Shown here: positions 54,210-61,549 of the stretch, piece after piece | Layout of the letters: every line of letters begins with the position of its first letter | Position numbering within the stretch: position 1 is the first letter of the stretch | Origin: an uncultured Christensenella sp. | GTDB taxonomy: Bacteria; Bacillota; Clostridia; Christensenellales; Pumilibacteraceae | Length of the DNA stretch: 64,000 nt | Direction: 5' to 3' | NCBI GenBank assembly: GCA_949948895.1 | Contig: CATLHE010000001.1 | Span: 394,776-458,775 of the forward strand | Notes under the pieces: model-generated | The model's input: the letters and a program-made list of their open reading frames with translations, nothing else | Told to the model about the DNA's origin: nothing | Databases searched by the model: none | Translations under genes and position numbers: made by a program

Positions 54210-54234
54210 AACCGAGCATGACGCTCGGTTTTTT
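54210..54234. terminator. bidirectional terminator after the GH128-like gene
   Basis: AACCGAGC / GCTCGGTT perfect stem with a five-base loop, flanked by AA and TTTT, between two convergent genes. Confidence 0.88.
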
Positions 54235-54251
54235 CGTGCATATTTTGTTTT

Positions 54252-55163
54252 TCAACGCTTTTTTTCTTTCCTGCGCTTGTCGTTTATTACTTCGAGCGCA
54301 GCTTCGTCGATGACCGCTATCCCCTCTTCTTTGGCTATGTTCACCATTTGCGTCAGCGCAGCTTTTAAGAATATGCGCGGGATCATGACGAGCTTTGCGC
54401 ATGCCTCGTCGGTAAAAGTCACTTCGGGATCGATACGCTTTGCCGCGTACTTGACCGAATCGAGATCGCCGTCTTTGGCTTGTATTTTTTCGGGGAACGG
54501 CTTTTTAAACGGCGAACACCAAAAGTTTGTGCTGTCGCGATAACCGTAATCGACGGGCACGCTCGGGAAGTTTTTTGCCGTCACGCCGCCGACGATGGAA
54601 TCGTAATAACGCTCTTTCATAAGTATTTTATCTATCTTCAAAATGAAATGCGCGCCGAACTTGCTCGTTATGCCGTTAAAATCACGGTACGGCGGCTCAT
54701 ACCCTTCAAGCTGTCCAGCTTTATCCAAGTGCGCGTCCTCGAGCGAACTGTCCCATGTGCACTCGAATACTTGAAACGCCTCTTTGACTACCAAAGGTCT
54801 GTCGCCGTCTGTCTGACCTTTTTCAAGCGTAAAAATGCAGTCTTTCATTTTTTCGTCGGTCGTGTCGCCTGGGAATCCCAGTCTCACCGCCTCGCGGAAA
54901 TACCTGCGGTCATCGGGAATAAAGTTGAGCGACACGCGACTACCGCGCAAAATGTTCTGCGCTGTGTTCGAGCTGTTGCGGCACTCGAGTATCATGGCGT
55001 AATACTCTTTACCCGCGATATAGTAAGGAAAACACAGCGAGTACGAGCCGAGATTGGTCTTGCCGTTTTCCGAGACAGTACCGACGAGGATAGTCGGCAT
55101 GGGAAAAAACGCCGACGTCTGATAGAAATTATCCACTATTCGCAGATCTTTGAATGAACTCAT
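54252..55163 (-). CDS. flavin reductase-like FMN-binding protein
   Basis: A 303-residue protein whose N-terminal ~200 residues resemble the flavin-reductase-like split barrel: PMPTILVGTVSENGKTNLGSYS near the N-terminus, ILECRNSSNTAQNI and later a conserved HFILKIDKI strand. Family members bind FMN and act as reductases or as partners of oxygenases. The C-terminal ~100 residues contain VDYGYRDSTNFWCSPFKKPF and a basic end, and are not typical of short flavin reductases. GGAGG precedes the ATG. It follows the gene at 55200 by 36 bases and may share its transcript. Confidence 0.62.
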   Translation of the reverse strand: MSSFKDLRIVDNFYQTSAFFPMPTILVGTVSENGKTNLGSYSLCFPYYIAGKEYYAMILECRNSSNTAQNILRGSRVSLNFIPDDRRYFREAVRLGFPGDTTDEKMKDCIFTLEKGQTDGDRPLVVKEAFQVFECTWDSSLEDAHLDKAGQLEGYEPPYRDFNGITSKFGAHFILKIDKILMKERYYDSIVGGVTAKNFPSVPVDYGYRDSTNFWCSPFKKPFPEKIQAKDGDLDSVKYAAKRIDPEVTFTDEACAKLVMIPRIFLKAALTQMVNIAKEEGIAVIDEAALEVINDKRRKEKKR

Positions 55164-55199
55164 ATTTCCTCCGATAATTTTATTTATATGATTTCAGTT

Positions 55200-56120
55200 T
55201 TATTTATCTTTCCTACTTTCAAGCAGATTTTTGGCAAACTCGCGCGTATCGCCGTAACTGTCATATACGCACTCGCGAGCGCGCTCGTCCGTCAGTTGCC
55301 CACATGCCGCCATTAGCTTTACCGCGTCAAAACGGCAACACCCGCACCGAGAATAATAAACGGCGTCCAAAAGCTCGCAAGGCAGATCCGCACCGTGCTC
55401 AAACGCATTTATGATATCCATGCCCATACAGTGCCGTTCGTCCTCGTCTGCCGTCGCTTTGAATTTTTCGGATAATTCAAGTTCTTCTGCCGTAGGGCGC
55501 CTCGATAGAACGACGGCTTCTTCCGCGCGAGCTTTCCCGCCCCACCCGCTTGATTCGTCGTTTAAAAGAGCATAAAACGCATCGAAATCATCGACGGTAT
55601 ACGCGGTATTTAATCGGTACAGTTTATCCAAGTCGGTCTTTATCTTGTCGAAAGCGGCACGACCGTCGAGTTCTGCCAACGCTATGCAAAGCCGTTCATA
55701 CTGTTCGGCGTCGGTATCGACTCGCCAATAGCGTTTGCGCTTGACGGCAAGACGCTCAAGCAAATGATCGTATTTCTCGCAAAGCGCGGTCTTTGCCGCA
55801 ACACTGCCGCGCTTTGCAAACTCAAAAAGCAACCTGCAATAATGCACAAAGTCCCAAAAGTCCCAGCCGTCACGGCACGACTTGCGCATGAACGCCGAAA
55901 CGACGGGCGCGACAAAATACCCGTCGTCGCCATACTGTGCCGCCAATGAATAAATATATTCGGCGCGAGAGCCCTCGCTTTGCGCGTCATAAGAATAATT
56001 ATGTAAACAAGCGCGCAAAACCGCCGCGCGATATTTTTCTTTACGATCGCTCGTCGATAACTCGGTAAAGCATCGACCAAGTCCCATCCTAATATATTTA
56101 TCGAACTCTTTGACCGTCAT
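55200..56120 (-). CDS. hypothetical helical-repeat protein, 306 aa
   Basis: I do not recognise a family. The protein is cytoplasmic-looking, almost entirely helical by composition, with Cys-rich CGCCRFDAVKLMAACGQL and repeated short helix pairs near the C-terminus reminiscent of HEAT-type repeats (DAVKLMAACGQLTDERARE). It has a perfect-consensus promoter whose -10 box ends nine bases before the ATG, leaving a leader of only two or three bases and no Shine-Dalgarno sequence. Confidence 0.65.
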   Translation of the reverse strand: MTVKEFDKYIRMGLGRCFTELSTSDRKEKYRAAVLRACLHNYSYDAQSEGSRAEYIYSLAAQYGDDGYFVAPVVSAFMRKSCRDGWDFWDFVHYCRLLFEFAKRGSVAAKTALCEKYDHLLERLAVKRKRYWRVDTDAEQYERLCIALAELDGRAAFDKIKTDLDKLYRLNTAYTVDDFDAFYALLNDESSGWGGKARAEEAVVLSRRPTAEELELSEKFKATADEDERHCMGMDIINAFEHGADLPCELLDAVYYSRCGCCRFDAVKLMAACGQLTDERARECVYDSYGDTREFAKNLLESRKDK

Positions 56121-56129
56121 ATAATAAGA

Positions 56130-56158
56130 ATTATACGCCTTAAAAAAACACTTGTCAA
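56130..56158 (-). promoter_or_regulatory. consensus promoter with near-zero leader
   Basis: TTGACA (56153-56158), 17-base spacer, TATAAT (56130-56135), then nine bases to the ATG at 56120. Both hexamers are perfect matches to the sigma-A consensus. Confidence 0.85.
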
Positions 56159-56209
56159 TACAGTCCGCAAATCGAAACAGCGTTATCTAATTATGATAGT
56201 CACAAAAAA

Positions 56210-56386
56210 CTAATCGTTCGGGAGCAGCCGCCCGTTATCGTTCCATTCGCCGTACGTCTTGCCCAGCCTTGTGTTGTCGATAAACTTTTTCAATCGCGCA
56301 ACGAAAAGCTCGGGATCCTTTTTCTTTATTTGAATGGTTTCTATGCGAACGCGGCGGTACAGCGGCGGAAAGCGGTTTTTATATCA
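56210..56386 (-). pseudogene. fragment of a decayed gene
   Basis: A 57-codon open stretch on the minus strand ends at a TAG (56210-56212) but has no start codon or ribosome binding site; an in-frame TGA lies just upstream. The translation (FPPLYRRVRIETIQIKKK, LKKFIDNTRLGKTYGEWNDN) has a normal, non-random protein look, so this seems to be the C-terminal remnant of a lost gene. The family is unknown. Confidence 0.45.
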
Positions 56387-56418
56387 ATTAAGTTTTTGGG
56401 AACCATAGCCGAAACGCT

Positions 56419-56979
56419 TTACTTTATCTTTTCCCAATAATCGAAGTACTTGTCATAACTGCCTATCAAAGGCTCGTCGCTCTTTGTATAGCCGAGCCGT
56501 TTAAGCGCTTTTATCCGCTCGGGCGAACTCGGAAAACCTTTCGTCGCGAGCTTGCCGCAATGGAACAGATCGAAAAAGTCTTTTTCTATCGCTTCCAATA
56601 TCTGCGCTATGCAATTTTCTTTTTCGCAGTCGCTACGAAGATCGAGCCGTATAAGTCCCGTATTACCGAAATGATCGTCCGCGTCTCTATGGAACGCCTC
56701 GATAGTGCCGATGACCTCACTCGTCTTTTTATCGATTACGCTCCACCTTACGAACCAGCCTTTCGAGTACGCCTCTTCCCAAAAATCAACGGCTTGGCTA
56801 ATGCGCTCCGAAGTAGTATAGTAAAAATCGTCGCCGTGACAGTTGTCGGAATTGAACAGCGGCACGGCTTTTTTATCGCTGTAAATTTTGAGCAAGTCCG
56901 CCGCATCGCCACGTTCCAATCGGCGTATCGTATAGTCCTCGGTCTCGAAAGAAGGACAAAATTCATACACGTTTTTCAT
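56419..56979 (-). CDS. GNAT-family N-acetyltransferase
   Basis: A 186-residue acetyltransferase of the RimJ/RimL-like GNAT type: N-terminal YTIRRLERGDAADLLKIYSD, central WSVIDKKTSEVIGTIEAF and a late PSSPERIKALKRLGYTKSDE. The acetyl-CoA loop is poorly conserved, so the assignment rests on overall layout. GAGGTGA lies seven bases before the ATG. The substrate is unknown; it stands 53 bases behind the SAP-domain gene. Confidence 0.75.
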   Translation of the reverse strand: MKNVYEFCPSFETEDYTIRRLERGDAADLLKIYSDKKAVPLFNSDNCHGDDFYYTTSERISQAVDFWEEAYSKGWFVRWSVIDKKTSEVIGTIEAFHRDADDHFGNTGLIRLDLRSDCEKENCIAQILEAIEKDFFDLFHCGKLATKGFPSSPERIKALKRLGYTKSDEPLIGSYDKYFDYWEKIK

Positions 56980-57032
56980 AACTCACCTCGTAATGTTTGT
57001 TGATAATATTTACGCACCGCGATACATGCAAT

Positions 57033-58088
57033 TCAGTCCAATGCGATAAGATCCGAACTTTCGTATCTGTTGTGACCGGATGACGATTTTTTATATTTCC
57101 AACAAGTTATCGCGTCTTGCAAAGTTCTGCCTTGGTTATCGGCAAAAAAATCCCGAATGTAAGTATTATATTCGAACTGCTCGCCTATATCGGACTTATT
57201 GCTCTTCTTTTGCGCCATGATATCTTTGTACGCGGCTATCGCGTCGCGATACGTTTTGCCAGAATTCGCTTTGAGCCATTTCTGAAAAAGAACGTTAAAA
57301 GTAAACGTACTGCCGATTTGACTTTTGAAAAATTCCCTATGCCGTTCCGAACATACAAAATTCTGCTCTATCAAGGTATCCGGCGTTATCTCGAGCGGTA
57401 TTGCCGTTTTACTCCTAGAATTTTGTTTTTTCAAGCGCTCGCCCGTATTCAAAAAAACCGTTATCCGCTCAGTCAGCTCCGCTTTACTTCCCGTCGTCTG
57501 CAAGCCGTTAGCCTTGCAAAACCCGACGAGCTCCTCTTTCAGATAGTAGAACTGCCTGAATACCTCGCTATCCGTTTCTATCGATAATTCGGGTCTTACC
57601 ATATTACACGGCACTTGCCCCTTAACGTTTTCGCATTCTAAATACTTGGTAACCATATAATCGACCTCATCGTCGTCTACATTGTACTTATATAAATCTT
57701 CATGCAAAATCCAAGCAAAATAATATGAAATTGCCGTAAAAAACGATACCGTAATCCCTTCGAATCCGGTTTTGTCTTCTTTTACCGCAAGCCTTATTTC
57801 AGGGACACTTTCGTCGTCGTCGAAATTAGGGTAATCGTCAAACTCCCAAAAATGAAACAAATACCCGACTCTTTTATTCTGCCGACTTATCAAATAACTT
57901 TTGTATTCAAAGTCGACATAGAGCGTTATCGGAAAACTGTAATTCGATTCCAACCATTCTACTATATCCGTCAATCTTTCTTTTAATGCAACGGGTATTT
58001 TGCTGTCGAAGTAGATATTAAGATTTCCCTCGATATTATCGTCGACGTTTAATTTGACGCTTTTCGCTTTATCCCACACGGTCGTCAT
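57033..58088 (-). CDS. SAP-domain protein with unknown N-terminal domain
   Basis: About 351 residues from the ATG at 58088, which follows GGGGG by seven bases and sits one base after the XRE gene's stop. The N-terminal ~175 residues are acidic and unrecognised. A SAP motif follows (LVGFCKANGLQTTGSKAELT), a putative DNA-binding helix-extended loop, and the C-terminal ~120 residues contain two similar blocks, FKSQIGSTFTFNVLFQKWLK and IRDFFADNQGRTLQDAITCW, a layout seen in SAP proteins with a DUF6434-like region. It is co-transcribed with the membrane-bound regulator upstream. The role is unknown. Confidence 0.68.
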   Translation of the reverse strand: MTTVWDKAKSVKLNVDDNIEGNLNIYFDSKIPVALKERLTDIVEWLESNYSFPITLYVDFEYKSYLISRQNKRVGYLFHFWEFDDYPNFDDDESVPEIRLAVKEDKTGFEGITVSFFTAISYYFAWILHEDLYKYNVDDDEVDYMVTKYLECENVKGQVPCNMVRPELSIETDSEVFRQFYYLKEELVGFCKANGLQTTGSKAELTERITVFLNTGERLKKQNSRSKTAIPLEITPDTLIEQNFVCSERHREFFKSQIGSTFTFNVLFQKWLKANSGKTYRDAIAAYKDIMAQKKSNKSDIGEQFEYNTYIRDFFADNQGRTLQDAITCWKYKKSSSGHNRYESSDLIALD

Positions 58089-58089
58089 A

Positions 58090-59388
58090 TCAGCCCCCAT
58101 TTTGCTCGGCATAAGATTTTTTAAACGTACGCGCAAGAATGTATATCCCGATAGAAATAAACGTCGCGCCTATTACCGGCAAAACTATCCATATAGGCAC
58201 AAATCCTTTTTTAGCAAAAGCGGTAGATTGTTCAAGCGTCAAAACATCCGCGCCGTTTATCGCAATAGCGCAAGCGTTTAATTGGTTTGTATGACTTGAA
58301 AATTCTTCGTCGTCGCGGCGCACGCGATACACAATCTCGTCGCCGACGGCGACGGAATTTAACAGATCTTCTCTACCCTTTACCGCTTCGGCTTTTACGC
58401 ACAAATACTTTTTATCGTTTTCGAGGTATATCTCATAACGCCCGACCTTTGCATTAAACTCCACATAATCCACCGTAGCCGTATATTTCTGAGTATTATT
58501 TTCGTGATAATACGCAGTATCCATAATAAACGGCATGCTTACGGCAATCGCCCACATCACGGGAATGATAAACAATACGCAACTTACAACTATTGCGGCT
58601 ATTTTCTTCTTTTTCTCTTTACGCGCGGCGTCGGCGATTTTAATCCCAATATATCCGCCGAACATATTTCTTATAATGTCTATGTTGGGCAATATTACGA
58701 CATGCTTCGACATTAGTTTTATCATAAAAATATCTTTGTATATTACGGCGTTACTAATTTCCGCGTTTCTATACGTAGTAACATTACCGTTAGCGCCGTT
58801 TGTAAATATAAATTCGTCCGGTCTTTGCTCTATGGTAACTTGAATTTTTCCGTCTTTACTTACCATATTAAAATCGTCGACATGAAATTTTATGCTTTTT
58901 CCTATCGATATGCAATTAATTATAACAATTCCGGAAACGAACCCTAAAGCCAAATAACCAAAAATGACTATGCTGTCGTTATCGTTTAAAATCGTATATC
59001 CCGTTGCCCAACATACGACGCTCGCTACAATTAAAAGTATCGCGGGGAACAACCACCGCTTCGCATAATAAAAATGAAATTGCCGTATGCGTTTTTTGCT
59101 GTCATTTAACGATATTTCATACGAAATTCGTTTCAAACTATCCGACGTTTTTTGTTCCGAATTCGTTTGCGCTTTATCGAAAGCCGGATCACCGTTGACC
59201 AGTTCGTCAAGCGAAATATCAAATAATTGCGCCAATAAAATCAAATTATCTATATCAGGAATCGCCTCACCGCATTCCCACTTAGAGACTGCTTGTCGAG
59301 AAACAAATAGTTTATCCCCAAGCTGTTCTTGTGACAAACCGTGTCGCTTTCGCAAATTTATGAGTCTTTCGGCAAATTCCTTTTCCAT
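58090..59388 (-). CDS. membrane-bound XRE-family transcriptional regulator
   Basis: A 432-residue protein. Residues 1-65 are a classical XRE helix-turn-helix (LINLRKRHGLSQEQLGDKLF, VSRQAVSKWECGEAIPDI). Two helices (~108-160), a ~100-residue beta-rich segment, another helix, an extracellular-looking domain and a last helix near residue 395-420 follow. This is a one-component regulator that may sense a membrane or external signal. It has a near-perfect promoter, a -10 box ending six bases before the ATG and no ribosome binding site, so the mRNA should be leaderless. The SAP-domain gene follows directly. Confidence 0.82.
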   Translation of the reverse strand: MEKEFAERLINLRKRHGLSQEQLGDKLFVSRQAVSKWECGEAIPDIDNLILLAQLFDISLDELVNGDPAFDKAQTNSEQKTSDSLKRISYEISLNDSKKRIRQFHFYYAKRWLFPAILLIVASVVCWATGYTILNDNDSIVIFGYLALGFVSGIVIINCISIGKSIKFHVDDFNMVSKDGKIQVTIEQRPDEFIFTNGANGNVTTYRNAEISNAVIYKDIFMIKLMSKHVVILPNIDIIRNMFGGYIGIKIADAARKEKKKKIAAIVVSCVLFIIPVMWAIAVSMPFIMDTAYYHENNTQKYTATVDYVEFNAKVGRYEIYLENDKKYLCVKAEAVKGREDLLNSVAVGDEIVYRVRRDDEEFSSHTNQLNACAIAINGADVLTLEQSTAFAKKGFVPIWIVLPVIGATFISIGIYILARTFKKSYAEQNGG

Positions 59389-59394
59389 AACGCC

Positions 59395-59423
59395 ATTATA
59401 GCACTTATATGAAATAAATTCAA
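59395..59423 (-). promoter_or_regulatory. promoter of the XRE regulator (leaderless)
   Basis: TTGAAT (59418-59423), 17-base spacer, TATAAT (59395-59400), six bases, then the ATG at 59388. Confidence 0.8.
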
Positions 59424-59463
59424 GTATATCTTGGATTGCAACGCGTCAACCGTAAGTTGCGCA

Positions 59464-59754
59464 CTAAACATTTTCAATATCATCAAGCGCAACGCGGACT
59501 TCGTATGCTTTTCTTGCCGCAAGCATAAATCTGTGACTTGTGCCACGCCCCGCATGTCGCATATACCACAGCATGAGCATGTCGCGCTTTGTCAAAGTGC
59601 CGACTATTTCTTTGCATGCTTCAAACTCCGCTTTAAGCTCGTCGATAGTCTTTCCGTAGTTATCGATACCGTCATAATGTTCTATGTCATGCACCATGTC
59701 GGCAAACGCCTGCGCGGTAGTCTTACTCGCCTGCTCCGTTATGATCTCGCTCAT
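59464..59754 (-). CDS. hypothetical protein, 96 aa
   Basis: A small, mainly helical soluble protein (LKAEFEACKEIVGTLTKRDM, RHAGRGTSHRFMLAARKAYE) of unknown family. GGTGG lies six bases before the ATG. It diverges from the first of two XRE repressor genes across an intergenic region filled with 29-bp tandem repeats, so it may be controlled by that repressor. Its composition is more balanced than that of the mobile-element genes to the right. Confidence 0.62.
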   Translation of the reverse strand: MSEIITEQASKTTAQAFADMVHDIEHYDGIDNYGKTIDELKAEFEACKEIVGTLTKRDMLMLWYMRHAGRGTSHRFMLAARKAYEVRVALDDIENV

Positions 59755-59786
59755 AAATTACCACCATAATATCATAATATTGCGTC

Positions 59787-59888
59787 ATTAGGCACACACA
59801 AATAATACCATACCCGTTAGGTACATGTCAAGTATTTGGTACCAGCTAGGTACATATCGAGTATTTGGTACCGGTTAGGTAATATAAT
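59787..59888. repeat. 29-bp tandem repeats, candidate operator array
   Basis: Units begin at 59787 (degenerate), 59816, 59845 and 59874 (partial), exactly 29 bases apart. The two full units share TAGGTACAT and GAGTATTTGGTACC-like halves, including the palindrome GGTACC. The last partial unit runs into TATAAT (59883-59888), the likely -10 box of the XRE gene at 59906. Confidence 0.8.
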
Positions 59889-59905
59889 TTTATAGAGGTG
59901 ATTTT

Positions 59906-60130
59906 ATGATTACTATCGAGCAGATTCGCGCCAAGCTCCAAGAGGCAATACGCACGAGCGGGCTTAAACAAAGCGAAATAGCGCGGCGTTTAGGGATTAA
60001 ACACACTCAAATATCTTGCTATCTAAACGGATCTAAAATGCCCTCGCTCGAAACTTTTGCCAATATTTGCGTCGTGCTTGACGTCGAACCCAACGACATA
60101 CTTTGTTTTGAAGATTATAAATCCGAATAA
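59906..60130 (+). CDS. XRE-family repressor, copy 1
   Basis: A 74-residue protein made only of an XRE helix-turn-helix domain (QSEIARRLGIKHTQISCYLN). AGAGGTGA lies five bases before the ATG. It probably binds the repeats directly upstream and represses itself and the divergent gene. A second copy, identical at 47 of 74 positions, follows 118 bases later. Confidence 0.85.
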   Translation: MITIEQIRAKLQEAIRTSGLKQSEIARRLGIKHTQISCYLNGSKMPSLETFANICVVLDVEPNDILCFEDYKSE

Positions 60131-60165
60131 CTATACTATATAGACCTGCCGACATACGCAAATCA

Positions 60166-60205
60166 AAAATGACTATGCGAACAGAACCGTTCGATAGTCA
60201 TTTTA
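60166..60205 (+). terminator. terminator between the two XRE genes
   Basis: A long hairpin, AAATGACTAT / ATAGTCATTT with an inner CGAAC / GTTCG pair, ending in TTTTA. It separates the two XRE genes, so each probably has its own transcript. Confidence 0.75.
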
Positions 60206-60248
60206 CAAATTGGGTTAATATGATTTAAGACTTAATAGGGGTAAATAT

Positions 60249-60473
60249 ATGATTACGATCGATCAAATTCGAATGAAACTTATCGACGCCATTAAAACAA
60301 GCGGCAAAACTCAAACCGAGATCGCAAAGAGCATAGGCATTAGACCGACGCAGATCAGCTCTTATATCAACGGGCGTAAACTACCCGCTCTCGATACGCT
60401 CGCTAACCTATGCGTCGTGCTTGACGTCGAACCTAATGAAATACTCTGCTTTGACGATCACACGCACAATTAA
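60249..60473 (+). CDS. XRE-family repressor, copy 2
   Basis: A 74-residue paralogue of the gene at 59906 with the same domain (QTEIAKSIGIRPTQISSYIN) and an identical core CVVLDVEPN. The recognition helix differs (IRPTQISSYINGRK against IKHTQISCYLNGSK), so its DNA target may differ. AGGGG precedes the ATG by seven bases. The 29-bp repeats are absent in front of this copy. Confidence 0.85.
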   Translation: MITIDQIRMKLIDAIKTSGKTQTEIAKSIGIRPTQISSYINGRKLPALDTLANLCVVLDVEPNEILCFDDHTHN

Positions 60474-60478
60474 ATGTT

Positions 60479-60518
60479 AATGCCTAGCCGCACGTAAATT
60501 TTCAGTAAAGGCATTTTT
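60479..60518 (+). terminator. weak terminator after XRE copy 2
   Basis: AATGCCT / AGGCATT stem with a long loop, followed by TTTAT. The loop is long, so termination strength is uncertain. Confidence 0.45.
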
Positions 60519-60566
60519 ATCGTTACTCTATCTGCTCTATTATAAATAAAGCTATTTAGCATCAAC

Positions 60567-60586
60567 TCCGATACAACGTCCACCAC
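60567..60586 (+). repeat. CCACCA-ending direct repeat, copy 1
   Basis: TCCGATACaaCGTCCACCAC, followed by an A-rich tract. It matches copy 2 at 18 of 20 positions, 206 bases away. Confidence 0.65.
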
Positions 60587-60625
60587 AAATAAAAAACCTG
60601 CTTTGTTTATCTTAATCGAAACATT

Positions 60626-60704
60626 ACAAGGGGTGGATTGCCGCGGATTCGCGGCGAGCTTTGCGCTACGCGCAAGCGCTTAGCGAACTTGCGCCCCATT
60701 TTGT
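60626..60704 (+). other. structured segment, possible RNA or relic
   Basis: Two perfect hairpins, GCCGCG-GATT-CGCGGC (60640-60655) and GCTT(T)GCGC-TAC-GCGCAAGC (60658-60677), lie inside an outer pairing of ACAAGGGG with CCCC...TTGT. Local G+C is far above the flanks. No promoter is evident. Confidence 0.4.
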
Positions 60705-60772
60705 TACGGGATATCGTACTCTCTTCTACTTTCGGCTCTGCGTGAATTATTATTTTTCGTCGGCGCATCGAA

Positions 60773-60792
60773 TCCGATACCCCGTCCACCAC
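60773..60792 (+). repeat. CCACCA-ending direct repeat, copy 2
   Basis: TCCGATACccCGTCCACCAC, preceded by CGCATCGAA, which resembles a tRNA T-loop. The CCACCAC end is also the left arm of the palindrome at 60786-60832. Confidence 0.65.
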
Positions 60793-60832
60793 AAAAAAAC
60801 CGTTTGCAAAGCAAACGGCTTTTTTGTGGTGG
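60786..60832. terminator. 47-base palindrome acting as a bidirectional terminator
   Basis: CCACCAC, A tract, CCGTTTGC-AAA-GCAAACGG, T tract, GTGGTGG: one mismatch over the full length. The core with its T tract is a textbook terminator in either direction. Confidence 0.85.
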
Positions 60833-60898
60833 AGCGGTAGTAACCTAAAACGAATTTTATACGATAAAATAAAATTTATCGTAAAGTTTGTCCGTTTC

Positions 60899-61369
60899 CT
60901 AACTATGAATTTCTATATGCTTACTGTAAACTACATAATGCGGTGGTAGCTTTTCATCTTCCGTTTCATTATCAGCTGTTTCAAAAAATCTATATTGTTC
61001 GCTTTCTTTGTCATAATGCGCGTAGCTATTCTGAATAAATATTTGAATTATAACACCGTTATCCAAAGTGATAATTACATCGCATAACGGGTTCATTTCG
61101 ACAGCGAGTACTTTTCCGCTTTCGATTTCCGATTTGTATTTAGTAAGATTGTAATACTCGTCATTGTTTTTCTCATTTTTGCCGTCCCATGATTGATAAT
61201 CGAATGTTGTTAAAAGAATATCATCATCTTTTATAATTCTCGTTAGGCATTGAGCATGAAGAGAATACTGTCCGAAATCAAACATCAGCATTTCGCAAGT
61301 ACATCGAATTGCATTCAATTTCAACCCAACAATATTCTTTATCAATTTTTCCAATTTAATAAAAGACAT
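60899..61369 (-). CDS. hypothetical protein, 156 aa
   Basis: An unrecognised, A+T-rich gene for a soluble acidic protein with alternating beta strands (LCDVIITLDNGVIIQIFIQN). It has no signal peptide or membrane helix. The composition and isolated position between the palindrome and the mobile-element origin region suggest transfer. Small beta-rich proteins of this kind are sometimes immunity proteins, which is only a possibility here. Confidence 0.6.
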   Translation of the reverse strand: MSFIKLEKLIKNIVGLKLNAIRCTCEMLMFDFGQYSLHAQCLTRIIKDDDILLTTFDYQSWDGKNEKNNDEYYNLTKYKSEIESGKVLAVEMNPLCDVIITLDNGVIIQIFIQNSYAHYDKESEQYRFFETADNETEDEKLPPHYVVYSKHIEIHS

Positions 61370-61464
61370 AAAATCTCCAAATCACTGTTTATAGTAAATA
61401 GATTATAACATATTGAAAAACCAAAATCAATGCTTTTATCGAGTAATTATTAAAATGGCACTGT

Positions 61465-61520
61465 GGCGGGTGCTTGATAATAACAAGCGCGGCGCTGCGC
61501 GCCGCGATCAAGCACCCGCC
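61465..61520. other. GC-rich hairpin with CTTGATAATA, candidate rolling-circle double-strand origin
   Basis: Outer arms GGCGGGTGCTTGA and TCAAGCACCCGCC pair perfectly over 13 bases; inner arms CGCGGCGC and GCGCCGCG pair over eight with a three-base loop. The sequence CTTGATAATA (61473-61482) spans the top of the left outer arm and the bulge. This decamer is the conserved nick region of pC194-type rolling-circle plasmids, and a YxxxY HUH initiator gene lies 0.9 kb downstream. Confidence 0.6.
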
Positions 61521-61549
61521 GAAACGAAAGAACCGACCGAACAAACCGC

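Larger units (their letters stand above)
60474..60898. other. gene-free region with tRNA-3'-like repeats and hairpins
   Basis: A 425-base stretch without a credible gene. It contains two copies of TCCGATACnnCGTCCACCAC (60567-60586, 60773-60792), which look like tRNA 3' ends, a structured block between them and a 47-base palindrome. No complete tRNA could be folded. Confidence 0.6.

Noticed and set aside
59787-59888. CRISPR array
   Set aside because: The 29-bp units are directly contiguous, without spacers, and no cas genes are present.
60626-60704. Known riboswitch or small RNA
   Set aside because: The hairpins are clear, but they match no riboswitch consensus I know and no promoter is seen; kept only as a structured segment.
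60740-60791. tRNA gene ending in CCA
   Set aside because: The T-loop and CCACCA end look right, but the acceptor, D and anticodon arms cannot be formed at the correct lengths.
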